A DNA stretch of 64,000 nt from Nymphaea colorata (GCF_008831285.2 NC_045141.1:11768106-11832105); one strand, 5' to 3'; shown: positions 10,198 through 21,497, numbered from the stretch's first letter. Made by a program: numbers and translations. The notes: a model not told the origin generated them from the sequence alone.

Positions 10198-13100
10198 GTT
10201 GGAGCGTATATGTCAAATAGGCTCAACTTGGAACAGCAGCTTTGGAATGGTCCCCTTGCAAGAGCCTTAGTAAAGATATCAGCCGTTTGCCCTGTAGTTG
10301 AAATGTGTGAGGTACTTACAAACCCCTTTTGAATCATGTCTCTAGTATAGTGGCAATCTACTTCAACATGCTTGGTTCTTTCATGAAAAGCCGGATTATT
10401 AGCAATAAACAGTGCAGCTTTGTTATCACATAACAGTTGCATAGGAAGAGGCACTTCGACAGTAAGATCCAACATCAGGGATCTAACCCACATAACTTCA
10501 GCAGTACCCTGAGCCATAGCTCTATACTCAGATTCTGCACTTGATCTGGCAACCACAGTTTGCTTCTTACTCTTCCATGTAACCAAGTTGGATCCAATAA
10601 ACACACAAAATCCAGTAGTGGATTTTCTGTCTGAGGGGCATCCTGCATAGTCGGCATCAACATACACAGATATAGTGAGTGAGGTACCATTCTGAAAGAA
10701 GAGTCCCGTTCCTGGTGAATTCTTTAGATACCTAAGAATCATCATAGCAGCATCCCAATGAACTTTCTTGGGCTTATCCATAAATTGACTCACTCTGCTA
10801 ACAGCATAGGCAATGTCAGGTCGAGTAACAGTGATGTATAGGAGCTTCCCAACAATCCCTCTATACTGTCTTGCATCAACATCTTCAGTATCATCATCAT
10901 ACAAGCGGGTATTGATATCCATAGGCGTGGATGCAGGCCGACACCCCAGCATCCCTGTCTCTTGCAAAACATCAGTAACGTATTTCCTCTGGCACATGAT
11001 AAGGCCCTTTTGATTTCTGGCAAACTCAATACCAAGGAAATAACGTAGTTCACCAAGGTCCTTGGTGACAAAGTGTTGTCCAAGGACATCCTTGATGTTG
11101 GAAATCCCCTGATCATCATCCCCTGTAACAATGATATCATCAACATAAACAAGAACTATCACCGTACCTGTAGAAGTCTTCTTGACAAAGAGGGAATGGT
11201 CGGCCGAAGAACGTCTGAAGCCCTCATTCTCAATATTCTCTGACAATTTCTGAAACCAAGCTCGAGGACTCTGTTTCAGACCATAAATCGCCTTTCGCAA
11301 TCTGCACACTTTCTGACACTCCCCCTCAGCAACAAACCCTGGTGGTTGCTGCATATACACTTCTTCATGTAAGTCACCATAGAGAAAGGCATTTTTGACA
11401 TCAAGCTGTGAGAGGGACCAATTCTGGCTGACAGCCACAGCAAGGAGAATCCGTAAGGAAGCATGTCGTGCCACAGGAGAGAAGGTATCATAATAATCAA
11501 CCCCATAAGTTTGGGTATAGCCTTTTGCAACCAGACGAGCCTTATATCTGTCAATACTGCCATCTGCTCGGTATTTGATAGTAAAGACCCATCTGCAACC
11601 AACAATGGCTGCATCAACTGAAGGAGTAACAAGGGTCCAGGTGCCTCTAGACTGAAGAGCATCCATCTCTTCTTGCATAGCCGCTGCCCATTTGGGATCA
11701 GAGAGAGCATCCATGGGATTCTGTGGAAGAGCAATAGCCGACAGCCCCTTGACAAACTGTCGGTACATAGGGGTGAGTCTATCCATGGATAAATGACCAG
11801 AGATAGGATGCAAAGTGCAACTGCGTTTGCCTTTCCTTTGAGCAATGGGCACATCAAGGTCATTAGGAGCAGGAACATGCTCGTGACATACTCCTATGTC
11901 ATCATTACATAAAACATTGTCAGTTGAGTTTGTGTCAGGAATTACCTTGGGCGTGCTGGGTGAAGGCACAGGTGCACATTGAACAGGCGCAGCAGGCTGA
12001 GTACGACGATGGTAGACAGCCCCAAACCGTGGATCAACTGGGTTTGGACAACTCATGAGAGGTAGAGGAAATGGGACTTCATCATTTAATGCAGGCGCCC
12101 TTAATTGAGTTCCATTTGGGGAGAAGAAAGAGGTTGATTCAAAAAATGTAACATCAGCACTCACATAATACCGACGAGTAGAAGGATCATAACATCGATA
12201 TCCCTTTTGAGTGCGGGAATAACCAACAAAGATCGTTTTGATGGCCCGAGGAGACAACTTATCTCGCCCAGGACCAAGCAACTGAACAAAGGCAACACAT
12301 CCAAAAACACGAGGTGGAACAGAAAACAAGTCTCTGTCAGGAAAGAGGACAGAGATAGGAATAAGGTCTCCCAACACAGATGACGGCATACGATTAATAA
12401 GATAGCATGCTGTGAGAACAGCATCGCCCCAGTAAGAATGGGGAACATGGCTATGTATGATAATGGTTCTGGCAACATCAAGAATATGACGGTGTTTCCG
12501 TTCAGCAACCCCATTTTGTTGGGAGGTATAGGCACAAGAAGTTTGGTGGATGATACCCTTATCCCTGAAAAATTGTTCCAAAGAGGAAGCACAGAACTCA
12601 AGAGCATTGTCAGAGCGCACAATTTTGACACAAGTATCAAACTGAGTCAGAATTTCATTGATAAAATTTTTGATTACATGACCCACTTCAGATTTATGCT
12701 TCATAAGAAAAACCCAACTAACACGACTATAGTCATCGACAGCAACAAGATAATATCGATGACCTTGAAGAGCAGGTGTACGACTCGGACCCCAAACATC
12801 AAAATGAAGTAACTCAAACACAGAATGGCTACTTCGACTGGGCCGCGGAGGAAAGGATGACCTATGGTGTTTGCCCAACTGACAAGACTCGCATTGAAAA
12901 GAAGACTTGGGAGACAGCTGAGGAAGAACATGCAGCAGTTTCTGAAACGGTAGATGTCCAAAACGTAAATGCCAAGTATAAGCCGAGGATGAGGACGACC
13001 CTGCAGAGGTAGATCCAGCAAAGGGAAAGGAATGCACTAGCCTGTAAAGACCTCCCTGTTCACGGCCACTGCCAATCACCCTGCCCGTCAGTATATCCTG

Positions 13101-14399
13101 AAACACAAGAGAAGAGGAGTCAAATATCGCACGACAGTTTAAATCTCTGGTAATCTGACTGATAGATAGTAGGCTATGTGGGAATTCTGGTGCATGAAGA
13201 ACATGTTGCAATGGTAATGATGAAGTAAGTTGGACCTCTCCAAGTCCAACAACGGGAGAATATTTGCCATCTGCTAGAATAACCGAGCGACCAGGTGGAG
13301 TAGGGACATAAGAAGTAAACTGTGCCTTGTCTCCACAGAGATGTGTCGATGCACCCGAATCAATGAGCCAATCTGTAGTGTCAGAATACATACCAGATGA
13401 AGATGCACTGGCAGCAGTAGTGATAGTAGAGGTGGTCGGATCAGGAGCTTGTTGAGGTCTATCTCCAATCAAGTGTCTCAACTGAGAGATAATATCATCT
13501 GCACGTAACTCACTGGAGGAAACAGGATGTTGAGTCTTAGGCTGCTCTGGAGAATCAGTAAAAACAGTCTGATTGGCAACAGCTGGACGACCATGTTTCT
13601 GCCAACACTTATCCACAGTGTGACCAATGCGATGACAAAACTGACATACTGGGCGCGAAGGGGTATTGCCACGGCCACGGTATCCTCGTCCTCTGGCAAA
13701 GAGGGACCCACCTCTGCCACGAGTAGCAAGCATAGCAGAAGTGGTATCAAGAACAGTCGATGAAGGGATTGGAATTCTGCTTAGCCTACTATAAGCTTCA
13801 TCAATAGGAGGAATCGAGGGACTAGTGAGCATCTGATTCTTTGCTGATTCATAAACAGAGTCTAATCCAGACAGAAATACTCCGACCATAAGCATATCTC
13901 TGTATGCCTTCTGTTGCTCACACTTACATGCAGGAAAGTAGCTGTTTAGTCTCTCAAACATGGACTTGAGACTAGAATAATAAGTATGTAGAGGGCGACC
14001 ATCTTGGCGCATCTGATGAATATCATGATGAAGCTGCATAATTCTGGTTTCATTCCTTGCTTGTGAATAGGTGGCTGCAAGGGAATCCCACATATCCTTT
14101 GCACTTTCCTTATGCAGGACTTCATTGGCAATGTCTTGAGTAAGAGTACCAACAATCCATACCATAACCAACGAATTATCTTTAAACCAAGTAGTATATT
14201 TTCCTACCTTCTGTACGGGCTCGGGCTCCAATATAAGATGTTCCTTCTCATGAGCGATCAAGGTCCTTTTTACTTGCATGGCCCACATCTCGTAATTACC
14301 CCCATCCATTTTGGTGATAAAGCTGGAAAATGGGGAACTCTTCATCTCTCCCGACGACACAAAGGAAGAGGTATTAGCGCCGCTGCTAATTTCAGACAT
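10194..14399 (-). CDS. CopA gag-pol polyprotein, 1401 aa, intact
   Basis: One frame encodes the whole copia polyprotein in the order gag, protease, integrase, reverse transcriptase, RNase H. Gag covers about residues 25-210, then an RG-rich stretch and a zinc knuckle (CX2CX4HX4C, residues 252-265) for RNA binding. Protease has its DSGA at 347-350. The integrase has an HHCC finger (H477, H482, C503, C506) and a D,D-35-E triad (D534, D597, E633). The reverse transcriptase palm has YVDD at 1085-1088. RNase H shows D1248, E1289 and D1325, and the domain ends with the usual KHVEVDCHYTRD and DIFTKAL segments. The start is the first Met after the leader and gives a normal copia N-terminus. There are no frameshifts or stops. 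The protein would form virus-like particles in the cytoplasm and insert cDNA in the nucleus. Lineage within copia is not assigned. Confidence 0.96.
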   Translation of the reverse strand: MSEISSGANTSSFVSSGEMKSSPFSSFITKMDGGNYEMWAMQVKRTLIAHEKEHLILEPEPVQKVGKYTTWFKDNSLVMVWIVGTLTQDIANEVLHKESAKDMWDSLAATYSQARNETRIMQLHHDIHQMRQDGRPLHTYYSSLKSMFERLNSYFPACKCEQQKAYRDMLMVGVFLSGLDSVYESAKNQMLTSPSIPPIDEAYSRLSRIPIPSSTVLDTTSAMLATRGRGGSLFARGRGYRGRGNTPSRPVCQFCHRIGHTVDKCWQKHGRPAVANQTVFTDSPEQPKTQHPVSSSELRADDIISQLRHLIGDRPQQAPDPTTSTITTAASASSSGMYSDTTDWLIDSGASTHLCGDKAQFTSYVPTPPGRSVILADGKYSPVVGLGEVQLTSSLPLQHVLHAPEFPHSLLSISQITRDLNCRAIFDSSSLVFQDILTGRVIGSGREQGGLYRLVHSFPFAGSTSAGSSSSSAYTWHLRFGHLPFQKLLHVLPQLSPKSSFQCESCQLGKHHRSSFPPRPSRSSHSVFELLHFDVWGPSRTPALQGHRYYLVAVDDYSRVSWVFLMKHKSEVGHVIKNFINEILTQFDTCVKIVRSDNALEFCASSLEQFFRDKGIIHQTSCAYTSQQNGVAERKHRHILDVARTIIIHSHVPHSYWGDAVLTACYLINRMPSSVLGDLIPISVLFPDRDLFSVPPRVFGCVAFVQLLGPGRDKLSPRAIKTIFVGYSRTQKGYRCYDPSTRRYYVSADVTFFESTSFFSPNGTQLRAPALNDEVPFPLPLMSCPNPVDPRFGAVYHRRTQPAAPVQCAPVPSPSTPKVIPDTNSTDNVLCNDDIGVCHEHVPAPNDLDVPIAQRKGKRSCTLHPISGHLSMDRLTPMYRQFVKGLSAIALPQNPMDALSDPKWAAAMQEEMDALQSRGTWTLVTPSVDAAIVGCRWVFTIKYRADGSIDRYKARLVAKGYTQTYGVDYYDTFSPVARHASLRILLAVAVSQNWSLSQLDVKNAFLYGDLHEEVYMQQPPGFVAEGECQKVCRLRKAIYGLKQSPRAWFQKLSENIENEGFRRSSADHSLFVKKTSTGTVIVLVYVDDIIVTGDDDQGISNIKDVLGQHFVTKDLGELRYFLGIEFARNQKGLIMCQRKYVTDVLQETGMLGCRPASTPMDINTRLYDDDTEDVDARQYRGIVGKLLYITVTRPDIAYAVSRVSQFMDKPKKVHWDAAMMILRYLKNSPGTGLFFQNGTSLTISVYVDADYAGCPSDRKSTTGFCVFIGSNLVTWKSKKQTVVARSSAESEYRAMAQGTAEVMWVRSLMLDLTVEVPLPMQLLCDNKAALFIANNPAFHERTKHVEVDCHYTRDMIQKGFVSTSHISTTGQTADIFTKALARGPFQSCCSKLSLFDIYAPT

Positions 14400-15077
14400 C
14401 GCTCAACACAATGGAGGAAACCGAGCCACGGAATAGGAAGTGCAGGCAAAAAAAAAGAAGACAATCACATATCGAAAGACAACATGCTGATCATGAAGCA
14501 GTTAACACGGGCAGCAATCCATAAGTCTGATCGGCTGGAAGAGGCAACAACAGAACTGAACGAAGACAGATTACCAGAGGCGACAGCGAAGACGCTGAGA
14601 GGAAAATCAGCGTGCAGAACAGCGGCGGAGTAGAGGGGGCGATGCAGCGAAGACGCTGAGAAGAAAATCAGCGTGCAGGGCAGCGGCGGAGCAGAGGAGA
14701 ATGGTGGAGACAGCAGGGGCGATGCAGCGTGCAGCGGCAGCGGAGAAGCAACAGTGACAGACGGCGGCGGCGGGCGGAGGTGATAGCCACGGCGGGCAGC
14801 GGCGAAGATGACTGCAACAGCGGACGGAGGCGTCGGGCGGAGAAGACAGCAACGGGCGGAGGCGTCGGGCGGAGAAGACAGCAACGGGCGGAGGCGTCGG
14901 GCGGAGAAGACAGCAACGGCGGAGGCGTCGGGCGGAGAGGTCAGGACAGAGACTGGCAGAGGCGTCGGGTGGACACGAGCGGGTGGAGGAAGCGCAGCGA
15001 TGGGCGCGGTCAGGCGGCGGGCGGCGCCGCTCAATCGGCGCGCCAAGGAGGAGGAGACGGCTGCTGCTCTGATACCA
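14400..15077 (-). other. CopA GC-rich leader with tandem duplications
   Basis: The stretch between primer site and gag is strongly GC-rich, unlike the rest of the element. It contains repeats of GGCGTCGGGCGGAGAAGACA at about 14829, 14865 and 14901. There is also a duplicated segment around GACGCTGAGA and AAATCAGCGTGCAG at 14591-14680. One minus-strand frame (15046-14465, 193 codons) is open across most of it, rich in Ser, Pro, Ala and Arg. It looks like low-complexity sequence rather than a known protein. It ends 65 bases before the gag start codon. Confidence 0.7.
15065..15077 (-). promoter_or_regulatory. CopA primer-binding site (initiator tRNA-Met)
   Basis: Minus-strand TGGTATCAGAGCA directly follows the 5' LTR. 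This is the standard plant copia primer site complementary to the 3' end of initiator methionine tRNA. Confidence 0.93.
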
Positions 15078-15242
15078 TGATAAGATTAGAAAGAATAAAC
15101 TTTGATTAACCTCGAAATCTGCCCTAACTCCTCTTTATATAGACTAGAGGAGAGAGAGAAGTTACAAGAGAAACATCTAAAGGAAAAGTTATTACAAAAG
15201 TACCCTCTTAAACCTAAAACTGAATATAAACACATCTTAACA
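15078..15242 (-). repeat. CopA 5' LTR
   Basis: Same 165 bases as 10022-10186 with TG...CA ends. The TATA-like box lies at about 15130-15142 on the plus-strand map. Right target duplication GTTTT is at 15243-15247. Confidence 0.96.
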
Positions 15243-18200
15243 GTTTTGGAAGCGGAAAATTGCTGTAGATACTATTCCGTCTTCTTACGCCTAGCTCCTA
15301 CTCTTTACCGAATGGAAATGAAACTAAGACGCTTCTGTCCTCTTCGTGCTATGACATATTGTCATGACATTTCCAAAAAGATCACTCTATTTGCCCTTTT
15401 TCCACTGTGAAATTCTTCGAGTTACAATGAAAGACTATGGGTCTTATTCTTTCTTTGAATCCTTTACTACCAAAAAGTTGTTGGGCATTTGCAGGCATTC
15501 GCATATAAAGCTTAAATTTTCTTGAATTCTCTCACAGATGTACAAATGAACAACTGATTTACTGCAGTCGCTCAATTGTTTTGGAAGCGGAAAATTGCTG
15601 TAGATACTATTCCGTCTTCTTACGCCTAGCTCCTACTCTTTACCGAATGGAAATGAAACTAAGACGCTTCTGTCCTCTTCGTGCTATGACATATTGTCAT
15701 GACATTTCCAAAAAGATCACTCTATTTGCCCTTTTTCCACTGTGAAATTCTTCGAGTTACAATGAAAGACTATGGGTCTTATTCTTTCTTTGAATCCTTT
15801 ACTACCAAAAAGTTGTTGGGCATTTGCAGGCATTCGCATATAAAGCTTAAATTTTCTTGAATTCTCTCACAGATGTACAAATGAACAACTGATTTACTGC
15901 AGTCGCTCAATTGTTTTGGAAGCGGAAAATTGCTGTAGATACTATTCCGTCTTCTTACGCCTAGCTCCTACTCTTTACCGAATGGAAATGAAACTAAGAC
16001 GCTTCTGTCCTCTTCGTGCTATGACATATTGTCATGACATTTCCAAAAAGATCACTCTATTTGCCCTTTTTCCACTGTGAAATTCTTCGAGTTACAATGA
16101 AAGACTATGGGTCTTATTCTTTCTTTGAATCCTTTACTACCAAAAAGTTGTTGGGCATTTGCAGGCATTCGCATATAAAGCTTAAATTTTCTTGAATTCT
16201 CTCACAGATGTACAAATGAACAACTGATTTACTGCAGTCGCTCAATTGTTTTGGAAGCGGAAAATAGCTGTAGATACTATTCCGTCTTCTTACGCCTAGC
16301 TCCTACTCTTTACCGAATGGAAATGAAACTAAGACGCTTCTGCCCTCTTCGTGCTATGACATATTGTCATGACATTTCCAAAAAGATCACTCTATTTGCC
16401 CTTTTTCCACTGTGAAATTCTTCGAGTTACAATGAAAGACTATGGGTCTTATTCTTTCTTTGAATCCTTTACTACCAAAAAGTTGTTGGGCATTTGCAGG
16501 CATTCGCATATAAAGCTTAAATTTTCTTGAATTCTCTCACAGATGTACAAATGAACAACTGATTTACTGCAGTCGCTCAATTGTTTTGGAAGCGGAAAAT
16601 TGCTGTAGATACTATTCCGTCTTCTTACGCCTAGCTCCTACTCTTTACCGAATGGAAATGAAACTAAGACGCTTCTGTCCTCTTCGTGCTATGACATATT
16701 GTCATGACATTTCCAAAAAGATCACTCTATTTGCCCTTTTTCCACTGTGAAATTCTTCGAGTTACAATGAAAGACTATGGGTCTTATTCTTTCTTTGAAT
16801 CCTTTACTACCAAAAAGTTGTTGGGCATTTGCAGGCATTCGCATATAAAGCTTAAATTTTCTTGAATTCTCTCACAGATGTACAAATGAACAACTGATTT
16901 ACTGCAGTCGCTTAATTGTTTTGGAAGCGGAAAATTGCTGTAGATACTATTCCGTCTTCTTACGCCTAGCTCCTACTCTTTACCGAATGGAAATGAAACT
17001 AAGACGCTTCTGTCCTCTTCGTGCTATGACATATTGTCATGACATTTCCAAAAAGATCACTCTATTTGCCCTTTTTCCACTGTGAAATTCTTCGAGTTAC
17101 AATGAAAGACTATGGGTCTTATTCTTTCTTTGAATCCTTTACTACCAAAAAGTTGTTGGGCATTTGCAGGCATTCGCATATAAAGCTTAAATTTTCTTGA
17201 ATTCTCTCACAGATGTACAAATGAACAACTGATTTACTGCAGTCGCTCAATTGTTTTGGAAGCGGAAAATTGCTGTAGATACTATTCCGTCTTCTTACGC
17301 CTAGCTCCTACTCTTTACCGAATGGAAATGAAACTAAGACGCTTCTGTCCTCTTCGTGCTATGACATATTGTCATGACATTTCCAAAAAGATCACTCTAT
17401 TTGCCCTTTTTCCACTGTGAAATTCTTCGAGTTACAATGAAAGACTATGGGTCTTATTCTTTCTTTGAATCCTTTACTACCAAAAAGTTGTTGGGCATTT
17501 GCAGGCATTCGCATATAAAGCTTAAATTTTCTTGAATTCTCTCACAGATGTACAAATGAACAACTGATTTACTGCAGTCGCTCAATTGTTTTGGAAGCGG
17601 AAAATTGCTGTAGATACTATTCCGTCTTCTTACGCCTAGCTCCTACTCTTTACCGAATGGAAATGAAACTAAGACGCTTCTGTCCTCTTCGTGCTATGAC
17701 ATATTGTCATGACATTTCCAAAAAGATCACTCTATTTGCCCTTTTTCCACTGTGAAATTCTTCGAGTTACAATGAAAGACTATGGGTCTTATTCTTTCTT
17801 TGAATCCTTTACTACCAAAAAGTTGTTGGGCATTTGCAGGCATTCGCATATAAAGCTTAAATTTTCTTGAATTCTCTCACAGATGTACAAATGAACAACT
17901 GATTTACTGCAGTCGCTCAATTGTTTTGGAAGCGGAAAATTGCTGTAGATACTATTCCGTCTTCTTACGCCTAGCTCCTACTCTTTACCGAATGGAAATG
18001 AAACTAAGACGCTTCTGCCCTCTTCGTGCTATGACATATTGTCATGACATTTCCAAAAAGATCACTCTATTTGCCCTTTTTCCACTGTGAAATTCTTCGA
18101 GTTACAATGAAAGACTATGGGTCTTATTCTTTCTTTGAATCCTTTACTACCAAAAAGTTGTTGGGCATTTGCAGGCATTCGCATATAAAGCTTAAATTTT

Positions 18201-21143
18201 CTTGAATTCTCTCACAGATGTACAAATGAACAACTGATTTACTGCAGTCGCTCAATTGTTTTGGAAGCGGAAAATTGCTGTAGATACTATTCCGTCTTCT
18301 TACGCCTAGCTCCTACTCTTTACCGAATGGAAATGAAACTAAGACGCTTCTGTCCTCTTCGTGCTATGACATATTGTCATGACATTTCCAAAAAGATCAC
18401 TCTATTTGCCCTTTTTCCACTGTGAAATTCTTCGAGTTACAATGAAAGACTATGGGTCTTATTCTTTCTTTGAATCCTTTACTACCAAAAAGTTGTTGGG
18501 CATTTGCAGGCATTCGCATATAAAGCTTAAATTTTCTTGAATTCTCTCACAGATGTACAAATGAACAACTGATTTACTGCAGTCGCTCAATTGTTTTGGA
18601 AGCGGAAAATTGCTGTAGATACTATTCCGTCTTCTTACGCCTAGCTCCTACTCTTTACCGAATGGAAATGAAACTAAGACGCTTCTGTCCTCTTCGTGCT
18701 ATGACATATTGTCATGACATTTCCAAAAAGATCACTCTATTTGCCCTTTTTCCACTGTGAAATTCTTCGAGTTACAATGAAAGACTATGGGTCTTATTCT
18801 TTCTTTGAATCCTTTACTACCAAAAAGTTGTTGGGCATTTGCAGGCATTCGCATATAAAGCTTAAATTTTCTTGAATTCTCTCACAGATGTACAAATGAA
18901 CAACTGATTTACTGCAGTCGCTTAATTGTTTTGGAAGCGGAAAATTGCTGTAGATACTATTCCGTCTTCTTACGCCTAGCTCCTACTCTTTACCGAATGG
19001 AAATGAAACTAAGACGCTTCTGTCCTCTTCGTGCTATGACATATTGTCATGACATTTCCAAAAAGATCACTCTATTTGCCCTTTTTCCACTGTGAAATTC
19101 TTCGAGTTACAATGAAAGACTATGGGTCTTATTCTTTCTTTGAATCCTTTACTACCAAAAAGTTGTTGGGCATTTGCAGGCATTCGCATATAAAGCTTAA
19201 ATTTTCTTGAATTCTCTCACAGATGTACAAATGAACAACTGATTTACTGCAGTCGCTCAATTGTTTTGGAAGCGGAAAATTGCTGTAGATACTATTCCGT
19301 CTTCTTACGCCTAGCTCCTACTCTTTACCGAATGGAAATGAAACTAAGACGCTTCTGTCCTCTTCGTGCTATGACATATTGTCATGACATTTCCAAAAAG
19401 ATCACTCTATTTGCCCTTTTTCCACTGTGAAATTCTTCGAGTTACAATGAAAGACTATGGGTCTTATTCTTTCTTTGAATCCTTTACTACCAAAAAGTTG
19501 TTGGGCATTTGCAGGCATTCGCATATAAAGCTTAAATTTTCTTGAATTCTCTCACAGATGTACAAATGAACAACTGATTTACTGCAGTCGCTCAATTGTT
19601 TTGGAAGCGGAAAATTGCTGTAGATACTATTCCGTCTTCTTACGCCTAGCTCCTACTCTTTACCGAATGGAAATGAAACTAAGACGCTTCTGTCCTCTTC
19701 GTGCTATGACATATTGTCATGACATTTCCAAAAAGATCACTCTATTTGCCCTTTTTCCACTGTGAAATTCTTCGAGTTACAATGAAAGACTATGGGTCTT
19801 ATTCTTTCTTTGAATCCTTTACTACCAAAAAGTTGTTGGGCATTTGCAGGCATTCGCATATAAAGCTTAAATTTTCTTGAATTCTCTCACAGATGTACAA
19901 ATGAACAACTGATTTACTGCAGTCGCTCAATTGTTTTGGAAGCGGAAAATTGCTGTAGATACTATTCCGTCTTCTTACGCCTAGCTCCTACTCTTTACCG
20001 AATGGAAATGAAACTAAGACGCTTCTGTCCTCTTCGTGCTATGACATATTGTCATGACATTTCCAAAAAGATCACTCTATTTGCCCTTTTTCCACTGTGA
20101 AATTCTTCGAGTTACAATGAAAGACTATGGGTCTTATTCTTTCTTTGAATCCTTTACTACCAAAAAGTTGTTGGGCATTTGCAGGCATTCGCATATAAAG
20201 CTTAAATTTTCTTGAATTCTCTCACAGATGTACAAATGAACAACTGATTTACTGCAGTCGCTCAATTGTTTTGGAAGCGGAAAATTGCTGTAGATACTAT
20301 TCCGTCTTCTTACGCCTAGCTCCTACTCTTTACCGAATGGAAATGAAACTAAGACGCTTCTGTCCTCTTCGTGCTATGACATATTGTCATGACATTTCCA
20401 AAAAGATCACTCTATTTGCCCTTTTTCCACTGTGAAATTCTTCGAGTTACAATGAAAGACTATGGGTCTTATTCTTTCTTTGAATCCTTTACTACCAAAA
20501 AGTTGTTGGGCATTTGCAGGCATTCGCATATAAAGCTTAAATTTTCTTGAATTCTCTCACAGATGTACAAATGAACAACTGATTTACTGCAGTCGCTCAA
20601 TTGTTTTGGAAGCGGAAAATTGCTGTAGATACTATTCCGTCTTCTTACGCCTAGCTCCTACTCTTTACCGAATGGAAATGAAACTAAGACGCTTCTGTCC
20701 TCTTCGTGCTATGACATATTGTCATGACATTTCCAAAAAGATCACTCTATTTGCCCTTTTTCCACTGTGAAATTCTTCGAGTTACAATGAAAGACTATGG
20801 GTCTTATTCTTTCTTTGAATCCTTTACTACCAAAAAGTTGTTGGGCATTTGCAGGCATTCGCATATAAAGCTTAAATTTTCTTGAATTCTCTCACAGATG
20901 TACAAATGAACAACTGATTTACTGCAGTCGCTCAATTGTTTTGGAAGCGGAAAATTGCTGTAGATACTATTCCGTCTTCTTACGCCTAGCTCCTACTCTT
21001 TACCGAATGGAAATGAAACTAAGACGCTTCTGTCCTCTTCGTGCTATGACATATTGTCATGACATTTCCAAAAAGATCACTCTATTTGCCCTTTTTCCAC
21101 TGTGAAATTCTTCGAGTTACAATGAAAGACTATGGGTCTTATT

Positions 21144-21422
21144 TTGATTAATTGTATCTTATGCAGGCTGCTTGTCAGTTCATGGGTCATTTTCACCAGA
21201 AAATGGGGCAGTAAGTCGTGCGCATTAATGTTTTAGAGTTAATCTTTGTTACCACAGGTTCAGGATTATGCAGTTAGAACTCATGAAGCTGAAGCCGTAG
21301 CTGTCTCTGACTCGCCATTGCTTTGTTTCTGTCTACATGGTTGCGAAAGATATCGTGTTTGACAATTCCCATGATTATTTCTTTATCCAGTCATCTACAA
21401 TAGTCATTTGGTAGTCACCCAC
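21144..21422. repeat. Right flank of the duplicated array locus
   Basis: This matches 52778-53052 with scattered differences. Landmarks are TTGTATCTTATGCAGGC, CATTTTCACCAGAAAATGG, GACTCGCCATTGCTTTG and GGTTGCGAAAGATATCGTG. Homology ends near 21422, where the two loci diverge abruptly. Confidence 0.9.
21167..21210 (+). CDS. Putative 44-nt exon directly after the array
   Basis: The segment is preceded by TTGTATCTTATGCAG, a good 3' splice site, and followed by GTAAGT, a consensus 5' splice site. In frame it reads AACQFMGHFHQKMG plus two bases. The paralogue at 52799-52842 keeps both splice signals, the length and the frame. The last two bases (CA) join in phase to the terminal exon at 26728 to give a Gln. 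The next acceptor (about 21264) would lead to an early stop instead. No upstream exon of this gene could be identified. I do not recognise the protein. Confidence 0.4.
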
Positions 21423-21497
21423 AATCTAGAAAAGTTCAAGAGCTGAGATGGTTTCTTATCCATCTAGCATCTAATATCTAGAACATATTAATTTCTC

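Larger units (their letters stand above)
10022..15242 (-). mobile_element. CopA: complete young Ty1/copia LTR retrotransposon
   Basis: A 5221-bp element on the minus strand with 165-bp LTRs (10022-10186 and 15078-15242) that look identical base for base. A primer-binding site adjoins the 5' LTR and a polypurine tract adjoins the 3' LTR. A single unbroken gag-pol frame (10194-14399) and a GC-rich 0.68-kb leader (14400-15077) complete it. It is flanked by the 5-bp duplication GTTTT. It is inserted in unit 1 of the 335-bp array, so it is younger than the start of the array. All expected domains and catalytic residues are present, so it is potentially autonomous. The plus-strand frames inside it are antisense shadows. 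Confidence 0.97.
9888..21143 (+). repeat. Tandem array: 18 copies of a 335-bp unit, interrupted by CopA
   Basis: The unit starts CTTTCTTTGAATCC and ends GACTATGGGTCTTATT. The landmark GTTTTGGAAGCGG recurs exactly every 335 bases from 15243 to 20938. Removing the copia insertion and its duplicated target leaves 6030 bases, which is 18 times 335. Unit 1 is split (9888-10021 and 15248-15448); units 2-18 run without a break from 15449 to 21143. Only a few variants are seen: G at 9960, A at 16266, C at 16343 and 18018, T at 16913 and 18923. There is no spacer between units and no conserved long reading frame. The unit is close to two nucleosome lengths. Each unit carries an ATATAAAG TATA-like string and an overlapping palindrome built on TGACA. 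A single diverged unit lies at 52433-52777. Confidence 0.97.

Noticed and set aside
12438-12812. Plus-strand open frame of 124 codons, and other antisense frames in 10475-14155
   Set aside because: They are antisense or shifted-frame shadows of the intact CopA gag-pol.
15449-21143. CRISPR-like array
   Set aside because: Units are 335 bases, contiguous and without unique spacers, in a plant nuclear context.
9888-21143. Tandem array of a duplicated coding exon
   Set aside because: The longest frame in the unit is short and is broken by a 1-base insertion in the 52-kb paralogue, so no protein is conserved.
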